A stretch of DNA of 64,000 nt. Source: Curvularia sp. ZM96. Lineage: Eukaryota > Ascomycota > Dothideomycetes > Pleosporales > Pleosporaceae. Made by a program: the position numbers and the translations under genes. A model generated the notes under the pieces. The model did not search any database and was not told the origin of the DNA. It saw only the letters and a program-made list of their open reading frames with translations. The stretch lies in contig JAJGBQ010000003.1 of the NCBI GenBank assembly GCA_022457065.1, forward strand, positions 4,650,001 through 4,714,000. The letters are read 5' to 3'. Numbering within the stretch: position 1 is the stretch's first letter; each line of letters starts with the position of its first letter. Of this stretch, positions 45,777 through 56,895 are shown piece by piece.

Positions 45777-46511
45777 TTGCACTGCCACATTTGCGCACAC
45801 ATTTTTCTTATGCCATATCCATACTATAGCAATAGCATCTCTTCAGCCGATACTATTCCTATTCCAGAAGAAACATACTACTACTACGACAACAACCAAG
45901 CCCACTCCCTCATCAGCCAAGCTCCCCACGCCATCACCTTCTGCACAGCGTCACCTACCACACTGCCGATGACAGACCACCACAACCACAGCATCGACAT
46001 CCGGGACTTGGACGCAAGACTCGCTCGTGTTGAACAGCTCCAACACCAAGAAGACATCTCATCTACTACCAACGAGACTACCAGCATCAATGGAGACACT
46101 CAGCGACGTTCCCGACCCCCCCTTGATATCTCACTCCTCCCCCGCTTCACCAAGTCCTCCACCATGTCTACAACGTCCACAGCCACTTCCTCGGCTTCAG
46201 CAACTACCCGTCTGCACCCTGAAAGCGTGGGCCTCGCTCCCGGCGCATTTAGCAAGCCGCGGGTACCGAAGCGCAGTCGGCGCGACACTTTCTCCAGCGG
46301 CACCAGTAGTAGCAGTGGTACTACTAGGGGTGCGCGAGCGCGCAGCGAGGATAGACAGCAGCACCAACAGCCGGAGTTCAGGTACTATGGGCGTCATGGG
46401 AACCAGTGGCTTTTCAACGACTTTAGTTTTACGGGGGCGGTCGCGAAGGGGGTTAGGAGGGTGTTTAGCGGGAACAACGGGGGGAAGGATTGGTATGAGG
46501 AGAGGAAGTGA
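45777..46511 (+). CDS. Ser/Thr-rich hypothetical protein with conserved C-terminus
   Basis: A single open frame of up to 244 residues. Three starts are possible: 45777, 45810 and 45969 (MTDHHNHSIDIRDLDARLA). The last begins just before the first ordered-looking helix IRDLDARLARVEQLQHQED and may be the true one. The middle is Ser/Thr-rich with basic clusters (KPRVPKRSRRD). The C-terminal 50 residues, RYYGRHGNQWLFNDFSFTGA and the following GVRRVF, look constrained and resemble the end of small fungal proteins of unknown function. There is no signal peptide or TM segment if the downstream start is used. I cannot name it. Confidence 0.6.
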   Translation: MHCHICAHIFLMPYPYYSNSISSADTIPIPEETYYYYDNNQAHSLISQAPHAITFCTASPTTLPMTDHHNHSIDIRDLDARLARVEQLQHQEDISSTTNETTSINGDTQRRSRPPLDISLLPRFTKSSTMSTTSTATSSASATTRLHPESVGLAPGAFSKPRVPKRSRRDTFSSGTSSSSGTTRGARARSEDRQQHQQPEFRYYGRHGNQWLFNDFSFTGAVAKGVRRVFSGNNGGKDWYEERK

Positions 46512-47060
46512 GGGTAAGGTTGAGAAGGAGGACGAGGAGTGGTTGGGGAGATGTAGAGGTAGATGTAGGAAGAATGAATTATCGTGGGATAAAGAAAGGA
46601 CTTTGTGTGTGTATGTGACCTGTGATTGAATGACTTGTGCATTCTAGCCCTCCCAATGGATTGAGATGTGCCATCTACAGATACGCAGAACCACAAGAAT
46701 CATACGAAGAGAGAGCTAATGACTAAGAATATCGTTATGCTTTTCACTACATAGGTTCCGTGTATGTCTACAATAGAGGTATGTTTGTATCGGGCGTCAT
46801 GCACTCATGTCATGCCGCACTATGCCATTAGCTGAGTTGGAAAGATATGCCAAAACCAACGCCGCGCTTGCTAGAAGAAGAAGAAAACATGATAAGAATG
46901 CAAATTGCTCTTTTGTAGGTTCATCATCGCTTGCCCGTCAAGGGGAAAGCTGTGACCCATGCCTTTTGGCAACAATGTTTAGGTCTACATCTATTTGAAT
47001 GGTAATGCTGTCAGCAGGGAAGTCGCCGTCTACCGCCGTTGTCGAGGGGAGACGCGGCAT
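46512..47060. other. Convergent 3' intergenic region
   Basis: Between the orphan stop and the SUR7-family stop; no gene seen, 3' UTRs expected. Confidence 0.5.
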
Positions 47061-48056
47061 CTAGCCGCGCTTCCAGAACTGATGCTTCTTCTTTGGTGCT
47101 TTTTCGGTTGTGCCCGTGCTCTCCATTTGATACGCCTCCTCATTACCTCTCTTCTTGCCCTTCCTGACATCCCTCCTGGATGCACAGCAGCAACACAGTC
47201 CCGTCTGTACGAGCCATGCGAAAATGGAAAAGGCGCTGGCCACCCACATGAAGGCAAACAGCGTCTTCCCAATCCGCGCCCCAATGTTGAGCTCTGCCAC
47301 GCCAGTAATAGTGTTGCGGAAGATGACAAACATGACGGTAGCGATGACCGAGGCCACGGTGACGAAGAGGGCGTTGAGGAAGGCGAGGATGGCAACGGGG
47401 AGTGCAAGCCAGCGCGTGTAGACGGAAATGGGCATGACGAAGATGAGGACGAACGAGAGGACAGTGCCGGTCAGGAAGAGACCAAACATCCAGTTGGAGA
47501 CGAGATGGATGAGGTCCAGGATGTCGTTGATGTTTGCAGGGAGATTGACTAGCAGACATGGTTAGTTTTCTCTTGCATTGTCAACAGCATAACACAACTT
47601 ACTGGATGCTCCTGCAAGCAGCTCGTTGCGCAGAATCTCTACGGGATTAAACCAATACAGCGTCGTGGGCTTGCTGCAAAAGGTCACACCCTCGCCCTTG
47701 TATCCCTCGCAGAAGCCCCATAGGCCCACCTGGTAGAAATCATGGAGACCCAAAGTCTGGGCAATCGTATTGATCAGGGCAAAGTTGGGAACCGTAGCAG
47801 GCACAATGTTGCTCAGGTCGAGGCGGATAAAGTACCAGTTCCTAATGACAGGTTTGTTGCGGACGCCGCCAATATTGACCAGGACTAAGAAGATGAAGGT
47901 GATGAAGAGGAAAAAGGAGGTTGCAAGCGCCCATCTTTTGCGCCGGCGAGTCGCGCGCTTGATTTGCTCTTTGCTGAGTTCGGGGACGGCGGTGGGAGAT
48001 GTATCTTGCGTTACGGCTGTATCGTCGGACGTGCGGTGGTGGGAAAAGAGCCGCAT
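47061..48056 (-). CDS. SUR7/PalI family four-TM membrane protein
   Basis: Two exons, 48056-47603 and 47548-47061, intron 54 nt; 313 residues. Topology fits SUR7/PalI: a cytosolic basic N-terminus, TM1 (ALATSFFLFITFIFLVLVNI), a long outer loop, then three TMs (MFGLFLTGTVLSFVLIFV, LPVAILAFLNALFVTVASVIATVMFVIF, LFAFMWVASAFSIFAWLVQTG), and a Lys-rich tail. The outer loop carries the claudin-like motif GLWGFCEGYKGEGVTFC, two cysteines spaced by ten residues, which is diagnostic for this superfamily. Such proteins mark eisosome or MCC membrane domains or take part in pH sensing (PalI/Rim9). Which subgroup this is cannot be decided from the sequence alone; the Cys cluster after TM4 (CCCCASRR) may be palmitoylated. 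Confidence 0.87.
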
Positions 48057-49398
48057 GGTACGGGTGATGCAGGTGTGGCGGACGGGTGTGGCGCGTGTAA
48101 ATGCGATGCGTGGTTGAGAGCAAGAAACGAAAACTGAAGGTGCAAGCAACGAACAAAACACAATCGAAACTTGAAGCGGTGACAGGAACTATGAAACCAG
48201 GCCGTCGAGTGTGGAGAAAAGCCCCAATAAAGAGGCCCCAGAAAGTCGATCAAGACTAAAGCCAACCTCATACGCGCGTGCTGCAGCAGCTCTCGCAAGT
48301 TTTATGGGACCCCTTCCGAAGATCCTGCCCCCATGACGTATACAGCCACTCAAAAACCGTGCTAGACGACGGCGCGAGCCACACAAGCGTCATGGGCGGA
48401 TGGCCTCTTCCCGACAACACCAGACCCAGACACGATACGACAGGCGGCTGAAGCACCGGCGCCAATACTCGTGTAGCCCCCGCTGGCCGCGTATGCCTGT
48501 TAATTGGACACGCGGCGGTCTGTGTTGTTGTTGTCCTAGAGGGAGGCCCCCAGTGCAGTACGATACGTCAATATGGGGGCGGATCCTTTGTGGCTGTGTC
48601 GGGGACCACAAACACACAGAGCCTGACTGCATAGTACTACATGTTTTTTAGGTATGTCAGATTTGCGCGGCTCAAGGCAGGGAGCCGAATGGAGGATCTG
48701 CATCGTCAGCAATGGAGCGTGGTGTGACAGGGGCAGAACCGCGGCGGACATTGGCACCAACCCTAACTATAGCTCCACATTGGGCGGTCTGGATCACTGA
48801 GGTCATGGTCTTACTTCCAAGATGCGTCACCCAATGCCAAAGCCAATCAGGACACAATGCCTGTGTATAGTGCTTTTGAAATGCCTCTTGCTCTCCATTC
48901 GTCTATATGTTTTGCTCGAATATGTCACAAGTCAACTCACGGTGCTGGCCACCGTGCTGGTCAATCACCAAGCCACCGCTGTCTCAAGTCTCCTCGCCAA
49001 CCTCTCCCCTCACATCCGCCACCTACAAGAAATAGAAATTAGACATTGGTAACGCCGGTCCCTCGCTGAATTGCCCTAGAAATGAGTATAATCTGCCGGT
49101 CTACAAAGACCGCGATAGAGAAAGAGTAAAGGAAACGGGAGAGGCTTGTTATGTCCTTGGGTAGCAACAAAGACCACGAGACGACTTGTGCAGCCAACGC
49201 ACGCTATCTTTGTGCCACAATACCACCAAAGTTGTCATGTACAGCGAATATGGCATATGTTGCCCAAACAAAATAAACAAATAAACTTGACATGGAATGC
49301 GCTTTTGCCGTGGGGTACAGGTAGGGTGACAGAAAGCTCTGCCAGCGAGCTGGTCAATGTTAGTCATCATCAATGGCTCTTGCTAGAATCGCCACTGT
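48057..49398. other. Intergenic region, about 1.3 kb
   Basis: Promoter of the SUR7-family gene on the left and 3' flank of the next minus-strand gene on the right. No supported gene; open frames are short and Arg/Cys/Pro-rich. Confidence 0.45.
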
Positions 49399-51493
49399 CT
49401 AGGCATGCGACACCATGTTCATCGTAGGCCTTAGTTGCAGAGCAATATCATCCTTGGTGCCCATGAGCTCCCTGGGTATCCTGCTAACCCGGTTGGCTCC
49501 GCTGCGCACTGCAAACCGACCAGCAGCCGAGATGCCAGAGCGGTTCGAGCGGATGGAACCAGCGTCCGAGCCGCTACCGGCAGGGTCGCGAATACGCGCT
49601 GGCGGAGCAAAGTCAAGTGCAGTGAAGGTACCCGACTTGCGCATCAGATGGGGGCTAGGCAGCACGGGAAGCTCGTCGTATGAACCGACCAGTGGCGTGT
49701 GAGGGCGCACCGAAGGGCTGTACGGCCTGGCGTTACCAAGTGGGCTGTCTGGTCGCATACCGTTTTGCCTCTCACGGAACGAAACTGGCGGTGCGAAATC
49801 GGCGGCATCAAAGACCATGGAGTTTTCATTGAGCTTAGCGGGAGTTGGGAGGGACGACAGAGCAGCAGGCGGCGGCAGGGGCTTCTTCATCTGCGGTGGT
49901 AGACGTCCGCTCATCGACGACATGTTACGAGGGGGTTGGTAGTGAGATGAAGCCATGGAGCCATTGGACATGTGTGGACCGCGTGGACCGGTAGCTGTGT
50001 TGCTACGGAATCGAGGAGGAGCGCGAGGAGGAGGAGTCATGGCGCGACGAGTAATGGGTTCAGCAAACGGCGCGTTGGGCTGAGCAACGACAAAGTTACC
50101 GGTACGTGGGTCAAACACGGCACCATCCTGGTACTCAGAGCCGTAGTCCTCTACATAGTCGGTGTACATGTGTCCACCGGCAGGCTCGGGCTTGGACTCG
50201 TCAAAGTACTCCTTGTAGAAAGATCGAATGCGGTTGGCACGCTCCTCGGGGTTTTCCATGGGATCTTCGGCAGGCATAGGACGCAGGCTCATGGACAGGC
50301 GGTTGTTGTTGCGAGCAAAGTCATCCACGCCGAGGGCGACGTTCTGCGGGCCAGTCGAGTAGCGGGGCTTGGGTGCGACCAAGGCTGGCTGGTCGCTGTT
50401 GCGTGGAGAAGGCGGGGTGACCTCGAAGCCATCGCCGTAGCTAGAGGTGCTGATGATGCTGTGTGTGTTGGTGTTCTCTAGAGCAGCGGCTTGCGACTTG
50501 ATACGGGGCAGTCCTGGGATCTCGTTGGAGGTTTGGACAGGCGACTTGGTGGCTTGCCTGTCATTGGCGGGAGGTTCAGGGATAGAGATAGTCGGGACAC
50601 TGATAGGCTTGACAGTGGCATGCTGGGTAATGGGTTCAGAAGATGGGGCAGCGGGAGCAGGCGAGACAGATGACGGTTCCTGTTCGTAGCGCGGGTTCAA
50701 TGGGCTCAGAGGGATTCCAGAGTCCGGTGATTTGCTGCCATCAGGAGACAGAGACTCGCTGCGGACTGGAATAGACGTTGACATTCTTTGCGCGTTCTGA
50801 AGGAGACCGGCTTGAAGACCTTCCTTCCTGGTTCCTGCGCTTGATGCAGTGTGCATGGAGCCGGTAGCTCCACGGGGCTGGCTGCGCATGCTCTGGTCAT
50901 CCCTCATGTAAGCGACTGGTCCATAGGGGTCGTGCGGGTCATGTTGCGAACGCGAAAGCGAGTGGAACGACTCGCGAGAGCCGTGTAGGCCAGCGGGGAG
51001 GATGTATGGGCTTCCAGTCTCAATCGATAGGCCGCGGTCGTGACCTCCAGAGATCTCCTTTTCCGAGATGGTCATCTCGGGGCCTCCCTTCCTGCCTCCC
51101 TTGGGTGTGACGCCTTCCATGCCCCAATCGTGCGACTTGTACTTGTCTCTCTGGTCCTCCTCCCTGAGCTTCCGCTTGTTCCGGCGGTGCAAGAAGGCGA
51201 GCACAACAGCAATGCCAACAATAGGTACACTGGGCTTTGTTAGCATAGTTGGAGACGCGGCAGCGCATGACATACATGATAGCCAGGGCGATAGCCATCA
51301 TGGGCACTTGGGTGGGCTTGGTGCAGCCGGGTTCGCTGCTGCTTGTGCATTTTGTTGTGCTACGGGGAAGGAGAACGCGGTCCGGCTGTGTAACTTCTTG
51401 GACAGTTCGGCTTGCGCCGCTGGCAGGCGAGCCCAGGTGATGTATGTCGTCGCGCACATGGAGGTGCATGTGGTGGTGATGTGAGTGCGGCAT
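49399..51493 (-). CDS. Single-pass membrane protein with long Pro/Ser-rich cytosolic tail
   Basis: Two exons, 51493-51276 and 51229-49399, intron 46 nt; 682 residues. The N-terminus is His-rich (MPHSHHHHMHLHVRDD) without a cleavable signal. A short Thr/Ser/Cys segment leads into one TM helix at about residues 64-86 (MMAIALAIIVPIVGIAVVLAFL), followed by a strongly basic stop-transfer HRRNKRKLREEDQRDKYK. The remaining 580 residues are disordered, Pro/Ser/Asn-rich, with polyproline motifs (TPPPRAPPRFR, KKPLPPP) and the motif DYVEDYGSEYQDGAVFDPRTGNF split by short spacers, which looks conserved. The intron falls in the TM segment and its removal is needed for the helix. I do not recognise a named family; the layout suggests a scaffold or sensor at the cell surface. 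Confidence 0.78.
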
Positions 51494-54400
51494 GGTTCCA
51501 AACCCCCTGTCTATACAACGTAGTAACCAAGAGCGGTAAAGATGGGCCCAAAGGGGATGCTGATGCTTGACGGAGGGCAGATGCGAGTTATCGAGTGTTC
51601 AAGGTGTATGTATTAACAACGTAAGGTCGTAAGTCAATCGTGACTGCTGATCAACGGAGTGTACATGTAGCGAGGGAAACGACGGGAGCGAGCGATGTCT
51701 GGTACCGATACGAACGAACGATCTCGGGGCGCAAAAAAAAAAAGGAATGACTGGGGTAAGGAGTGAGGGAGCTACGAGATTCGTTGTTGGGGGCGAACAC
51801 GAGGTTGCTGAAAAGAGTGACTGGCCCACGAAAAGGTGAGGTTGAAGGAGAGAAGGCGGATGGGCGCGAAGGGTAGATGAGGCGGCGCACAGGAGCCTGA
51901 TCTCCGGTGTTGGCAGGCAGGGCCGCTGATTGGCTGAGGTGCCAGGCCATGCGCCGGACAGGGCCTGTAATGCCGAACGACGTGAAGGACAGGGCAGGGA
52001 TGCTGTTTTAGCGCAGCCAAGCGGTTTGATCTTGCTAATTGCAATCCTCCTACTACTCAGACGCTCGCATGCGGCTCCGGCAAGCGCCATCCCCCCTCTC
52101 GTGCCCGTCGTCTCGCAATCGATAGAGCTGCCCTCCTCGTACGGCTCCCAGCTGCACATCCACCGCCCTCTGCACCAGAGCAGCCCCGAGCCGCGCCCAG
52201 GAGAAAACCGCCGCGCCGTTTGCCCTCGCTGCGTGCTGATCGCGCCCCATGCAGAGCGCCTAGCACCCATCCGGCTGCTCTAATGCAGGAACCCTTTTAG
52301 AAGCGGCCCTCTGATTCGCCGCGCCCCCAGAGCAGCAGATTGGCGACTAGGGACTCGCGCCTGTTCGCTCCAGACCATACAGCAGCGCCCATGCCGCCCT
52401 CACCCCCTGAGGCCTTATTCTGGACTCTCCGTCGCTGCGAAAAGCCCGGTCATGGCTTCTGTCACCATCGTCGTAGAAGCTCCGCAGCTCCTCCGCGGTG
52501 CTCCTCGCTTCGCCATACATAGCCTCTCGCCCCCGGGCTATTTGGCAGCCCCCAAATGTAAAGAGAAATCCCTATTCCCCTCCTTTTCTTGTGGCCCGGC
52601 ACAGCCCACACCGGTCCAGGCTATAGGCGCTCCACGCTCTTTTCATTTCCGCGCAAGAAGCGGCCGGGCGCACAGATTCTGCACGACGTGTGGAGTCGTC
52701 TCTGGATGCGGGCTATCCCCGAAGCCGCTTATCAGCAGTCGCCATTCATCTCACTATTCTGCAATGACCCCCCTTGTGCTTATGAGGCTTTCTGGTGGTT
52801 CCCAATGACGCGTCCAAGGCTAAACGTCGAACCGCTCCCTTTCCGCGACTCATGCCCTTCTTCGCGCTTCTCGATCCTGCAAGGCCATTGTTGAGGCTGG
52901 TGAGCAGCTAAAGGAGCCGTTCATCTCGTTCACCGCCACCTATGATCGCCATGCAGGATCCCTTCATATCTGTAAGATTACTTGTTCTTCGCCAGCTGGC
53001 ATGGTTTGATCAACTCATGGTTCATGGCATAACGAGCCTTCCTTTATTATGGTCTGATGTCTTCGCTTGGATAGCGGGATCGTGCCGGAGTGAGGTCATT
53101 ATTCGATGCTGGGATGCCCTCACCGCTGCCTGTGTAGGCATTAGCACAAGCGCCAGTACTGACTATTGCTGCCCGCGGCAGCCTCGAACCTTCGATATGG
53201 TCATCTTGTGCTTCGATGCTAGTGTACTGTAGTGTATTTTCCTCTTCTCCCTAGCATATGAGTGTATTATCCCTATCATATAGGTAATGCACTGTTTTCT
53301 CGCATCCGTCAGGAACTCACTTGTACAAAGTCTGCATAGTCTACAAGAAGAGGCTCTGTGTCGGTGGGTTCATATGAATCGCAGGTGGAGTTGAGGTGCG
53401 CATTCAGGCTCAAGAGCACAATAACATGGAGCAAAGCCACCTCCTGAATGCTGAAGGCTTTAAGTCAAGACATCCCCATGGTCATAGGTGGAGACGCTCA
53501 CCAACTGCACCGTGCAACTCCGCTTGGCAGACACCGAACCTGTATACGAGCCGGTGTGGTCAGATATGAACCATTGCGGTGCCAGCTTTTCCATCGACTG
53601 TGCGCGTAGAGTGAGATATGAAGGTTTTTCTGATGTGTAAACCCTTCGACCGGTCTCGGCAGCATCGATGTGCTTGTGAAAGTCTCTCCTCGTCCAACTT
53701 GGCATGCTCGACATTCTAGAAGCTTGGCTGTAGCTTCCGGTGCAAAGCCCTTGTGTTCGTGACAAGAAATGCGACATGTCATGGGATTGTCCGGCTATCG
53801 ATTGGCATCGGGTAGCTTTTGTCGCATTGCAGGTGCAAGGCCCGACATTCTGCACCATCATGTTCCGTTGCAAAAGAGCCAGCCCATGTGAAAATGATTG
53901 GTGCTACTTCTTTACTTATAAGTCGAGGGCTGTCAGTGCTCAAGTGGAACCCGGCCAGCACATTGCCAATTGTAACACTGGCACCTCGACTCTCTGGGCC
54001 CTGGGACAGGCCAACTGTTCCGGTAAGTGACAAAAACCATGCCGTCAGCCCTGTTCGCATTGGCTCCGTCTGGCTGGATAGACAGGACCAATAGGTTTAT
54101 TTCTGTCCTGCAGGCGCTTGTGCTAGGTGTTCTCGCAGCGCTGTTCCGTGCAGCCCAAGCGCAGTCGATGCGCAGGCTAGGGACGACGCTGCTGCCATGA
54201 ATATGCAACGTGACCTGGAAGAAAGCGTGGGCGTATGTGGGCTCCGGTTGGCGTGCATGCTGCACTCTCGTGGAGTAGAGATGGTAGGCGATGCAGGCGA
54301 TCGTGGGCCAATCCCCAGATGCGCAGAGGGAAGGACGAGCCGAGGAAAAAGGTGCCGATTGCTAATGACGCACCAACCAGCCTCCTGCTATCACGAGGCA

Positions 54401-54716
54401 AATCATCGTCAGCCAGCAAAGACGTACATGCACACGACTCTTCACCTGGTACCGACAATACCATACGGCGGCCATCCCTCTGCTCCCCTCACCACTCGCC
54501 CTTGTCCCCAACACTGAGTGTTTGCTCAAATACCCGCCTTGGACCCGTCAGACTCTCCCTCTCAATCTTGAAGCTCGCCATCTCTCTTGGTCCCTGCGTA
54601 GGTCCATAGGATCGCCCCGCTGCTGCCCGCACGACTGCTTCTTCAAGGGTCCCGCCCTCCTGCGTCGACTACGAAGACAACAAACATTGCCCAACTACAA
54701 CAACAACAACAACAAC
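51494..54716. other. 3.2 kb intergenic region
   Basis: Lies between two divergent genes. The first 800 bases are purine-rich on the plus strand (pyrimidine-rich in the sense of the membrane protein), likely a long leader, with a CCAAT box on the minus strand at 51929-51933. From 52300 to 54500 I see no gene: frames are at most about 140 codons on both strands. The last 300 bases are the YPI1 promoter and leader. Confidence 0.5.
54698..54715 (+). repeat. (CAA)6 in the YPI1 leader
   Basis: Six perfect CAA units end one base before the YPI1 start codon. Unstructured CAA-rich leaders are known to favour scanning and translation; here this is an inference. Confidence 0.7.
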
Positions 54717-55263
54717 ATGGCCACCCATACTACGTCACCGCGTACCATTACGCCAAACGCTGGGAGCAGAACCATCGAGATCCGACCCCAGCCCGCTCTG
54801 CGCCTGTCTCCTCCAACAGGCGTGCTCCGCCTACGAGCAGAACCCACAGAGCGACGGCATATCCAGTGGGCAGAGGATGTAGTGGATAACGAAGGCATGG
54901 GGAAAAAGTCTTCCAAAGGTACTGCAAGCGCTGGCAGGCTACTATACCATTAGCAACGCTAACTTATGAGCAGTCTGTTGCATCTATCACAAACCTCGCG
55001 CTGCGGACGAGTCTTCCGACGACGACTCTTCAGACTCCTCGTCGTCAGATTCCGATTCCGACTCGGAGCCTGACAACAGTACTGCAAGGCCCGCGGGTAG
55101 GATGGGCGGCGCGCGTGGAAGACGGCCACATCAGCACGACCACGACGGGTGCGCACAAGATCACGGATGCAATCAAGGCCAGGCCCAGTCACAGAAGAGC
55201 AAGAGGCAGCGCCGAAAGCCCAGCCCAAACGCCTACGAGAAGATGCCGAAAAACAAGAAGTAG
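54717..55263 (+). CDS. YPI1: Type 1 phosphatase regulator Ypi1 (inhibitor 3)
   Basis: Two exons, 54717-54918 and 54974-55263, intron 55 nt; 163 residues. Ypi1/PPP1R11 binds the PP1 catalytic subunit (Glc7) and controls its nuclear pool, with effects on mitosis and glycogen metabolism. The conserved core is EPTERRHIQWAEDVVDNEGM followed by GKKSSKVCCIYHKPR: RHIQW fits the [RK]-x-[VI]-x-[FW] PP1-docking motif, and the CCIYHK block is family-specific. Only the splice at 54918/54974 creates SSKVCCIYHK. After this come an acidic Ser/Asp repeat (DESSDDDSSDSSSSDSDSDS), a His/Asp/Cys cluster and a basic C-terminus (KSKRQRRKPSPNAYEKMPK). The frame is open 65 codons upstream, but this ATG starts the conserved part. 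Confidence 0.93.
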
Positions 55264-55906
55264 GCTGCCACAAAGCCGCAATTGATGCACTCACGGTGCT
55301 GCGGCTGGCTTCGGCCTCATACGAACTTTACACGATTTTCATTCTTTCTGCGGGGTTTGTTTTCGCACGGAGTTTTGGCCCGTCCAATCGGTACGACTAT
55401 ATTGGGACTGCGTTACTGCATAGCATTGGACAATGAACTGGGAGGTCTGTAAAACTTGGATGCTAGATTGTAGACGCATCACGGCGTTAACTATCAAGTA
55501 CTATAGGTACTTGTCAATGAATTCGAAGCATGTTACCATTGCATATAGAAGCCCACAATCATCCACAGTGGCTTGCTTGTTCGGCCCTTCATTCTGTCCG
55601 ATTCTTTTCTTTTTCCTGCATGAGCAGTGACGTCCTGGTCTTTTACACATGTTAGGTCCCGTGACTGAGCTCGCTTGCAGCACTGCGGCCGGTAAAAGCA
55701 ACCCCATAGACATTGGGCTCGGCCGCATATGCATGTATCGTACCTTCGCTCCCCACAATCATTCGCCCTCTTCCGCGAATCGGACCTTGGACTTGACGTC
55801 GAGTCCCGCGCAGTAATGCCTCATCACACCCTCACTCACATCCTTCACATCGCATTCTTAGCGCAAAAGCAGCGTGCCAGCACACATCAACATCCCGCGC
55901 GGGGAC
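55264..55906. other. Convergent 3' intergenic region
   Basis: Between the YPI1 stop and the DAD2 stop; no gene seen, expected to hold two 3' UTRs. Confidence 0.5.
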
Positions 55907-56469
55907 TCAATCGTCCGCGTTCGCTGCGTTGGCTTGCTCCATCACCGTGGGTGCATGCTGCGTGGGAATGCGCACCAGAGTCTGTGGTAGAGGCGGCCCT
56001 TCTTCCGACTTCCGCTCAGCTTCCTCCTCTTCTTTGGGCTTAGGTAGTTTTGCTGTAAGCGGTCAGAATAAGAAAGGATAGAAGCACGGGTAATATAGGG
56101 CGACTCACTAGAAGCCATGTTGATGGCCCGTAATACGTTGTGCCAATTCGACAGCACTGCTGCAACCGCTGCGCCCACATGTCAGCCGGACTTGTACACG
56201 ATGCTCTGCCCTTGGCTAATTCTGTCCATGTCCCGCCAAAAGGACACTTTTCACTTACCCTCTGTGCCATCAGACAGAGTTGATAGCTTGTCAGCCAGCA
56301 TCTGCATTTGGTCGGCAAGTCCTCCACTGAGCGCCTGCAAGTCTTTGAGGTTGGCGAGTTCAGCTTTCTTTTCCGCAATGCGGGCGAGGAGGACAGGCGA
56401 TTGTTGCTGCGAGCCGCCCAGAGACTGATTACGCATATGCGTGGGAAGAGGGCGTGTGAAATTCGACAT
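55907..56469 (-). CDS. DAD2: DASH complex subunit Dad2
   Basis: Three exons, 56469-56259, 56168-56109 and 56052-55907, introns 90 and 56 nt; 138 residues (yeast Dad2 is about 133). DASH/Dam1 forms rings or patches on kinetochore microtubules and couples chromosomes to shortening ends. The coiled-coil LLARIAEKKAELANLKDLQA (about residues 27-46), GLADQMQMLADKLSTLSDGTEAVAAVLSNWHNVLRAINMAS is the complete conserved core; it needs both splices. The C-terminal tail is acidic then Pro-rich (TKLPKPKEEEEAERKSEEG, PTQHAPTVMEQANAANADD). It faces the shugoshin gene across a 426 base divergent promoter. Confidence 0.94.
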
Positions 56470-56895
56470 TTTGGGCCCTCAATTGGATCCAGTCCTTTAT
56501 CCAGTTATGCTTTGGCTTTGGTGTTGCGAAAAGTGTGCAGATGTTGTTTGGATGTGGGGTGGATTCGACAGTTTCTTGGATTTGAGTATGTGTCGACAAC
56601 ACCAACAAGGTCTGCTTCACGATATTCTGTCTTCAGACTCTGATATGGCGCGGCTCGTTGTCGTCGACGATGTGTTGCTCGTAGACGCGCACTTGCCCCT
56701 CGGGTCATGTGACAGCGTTTTCCACTTTACCCATCTAGGGTTAGCCCCTGTTGCTGTGGGCCCTCCGCTCGAGGTGTCAACAAACAGTATGACGAACCGG
56801 CAGTCACGACTCACGCTATACAGCATCTAGCCCACCACGACCACGCGGGTTGTCTTCCAGCAGTATAATTACCATCGACATATACCTTTGCGCAA
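56470..56895. promoter_or_regulatory. Bidirectional promoter of DAD2 and SGO1
   Basis: 426 bases between divergent starts. An ACGCG core lies at 56685-56689, and GTCATGTGAC (palindrome, 56704-56713) matches the RTCACRTG type of bHLH or CDEI-like sites. These are motif matches without further support. No gene in it. Confidence 0.45.

Noticed and set aside
54522..54716. Upstream in-frame extension of YPI1
   Set aside because: Reads through the (CAA)6 leader as poly-Asn; conserved sequence starts at 54717.
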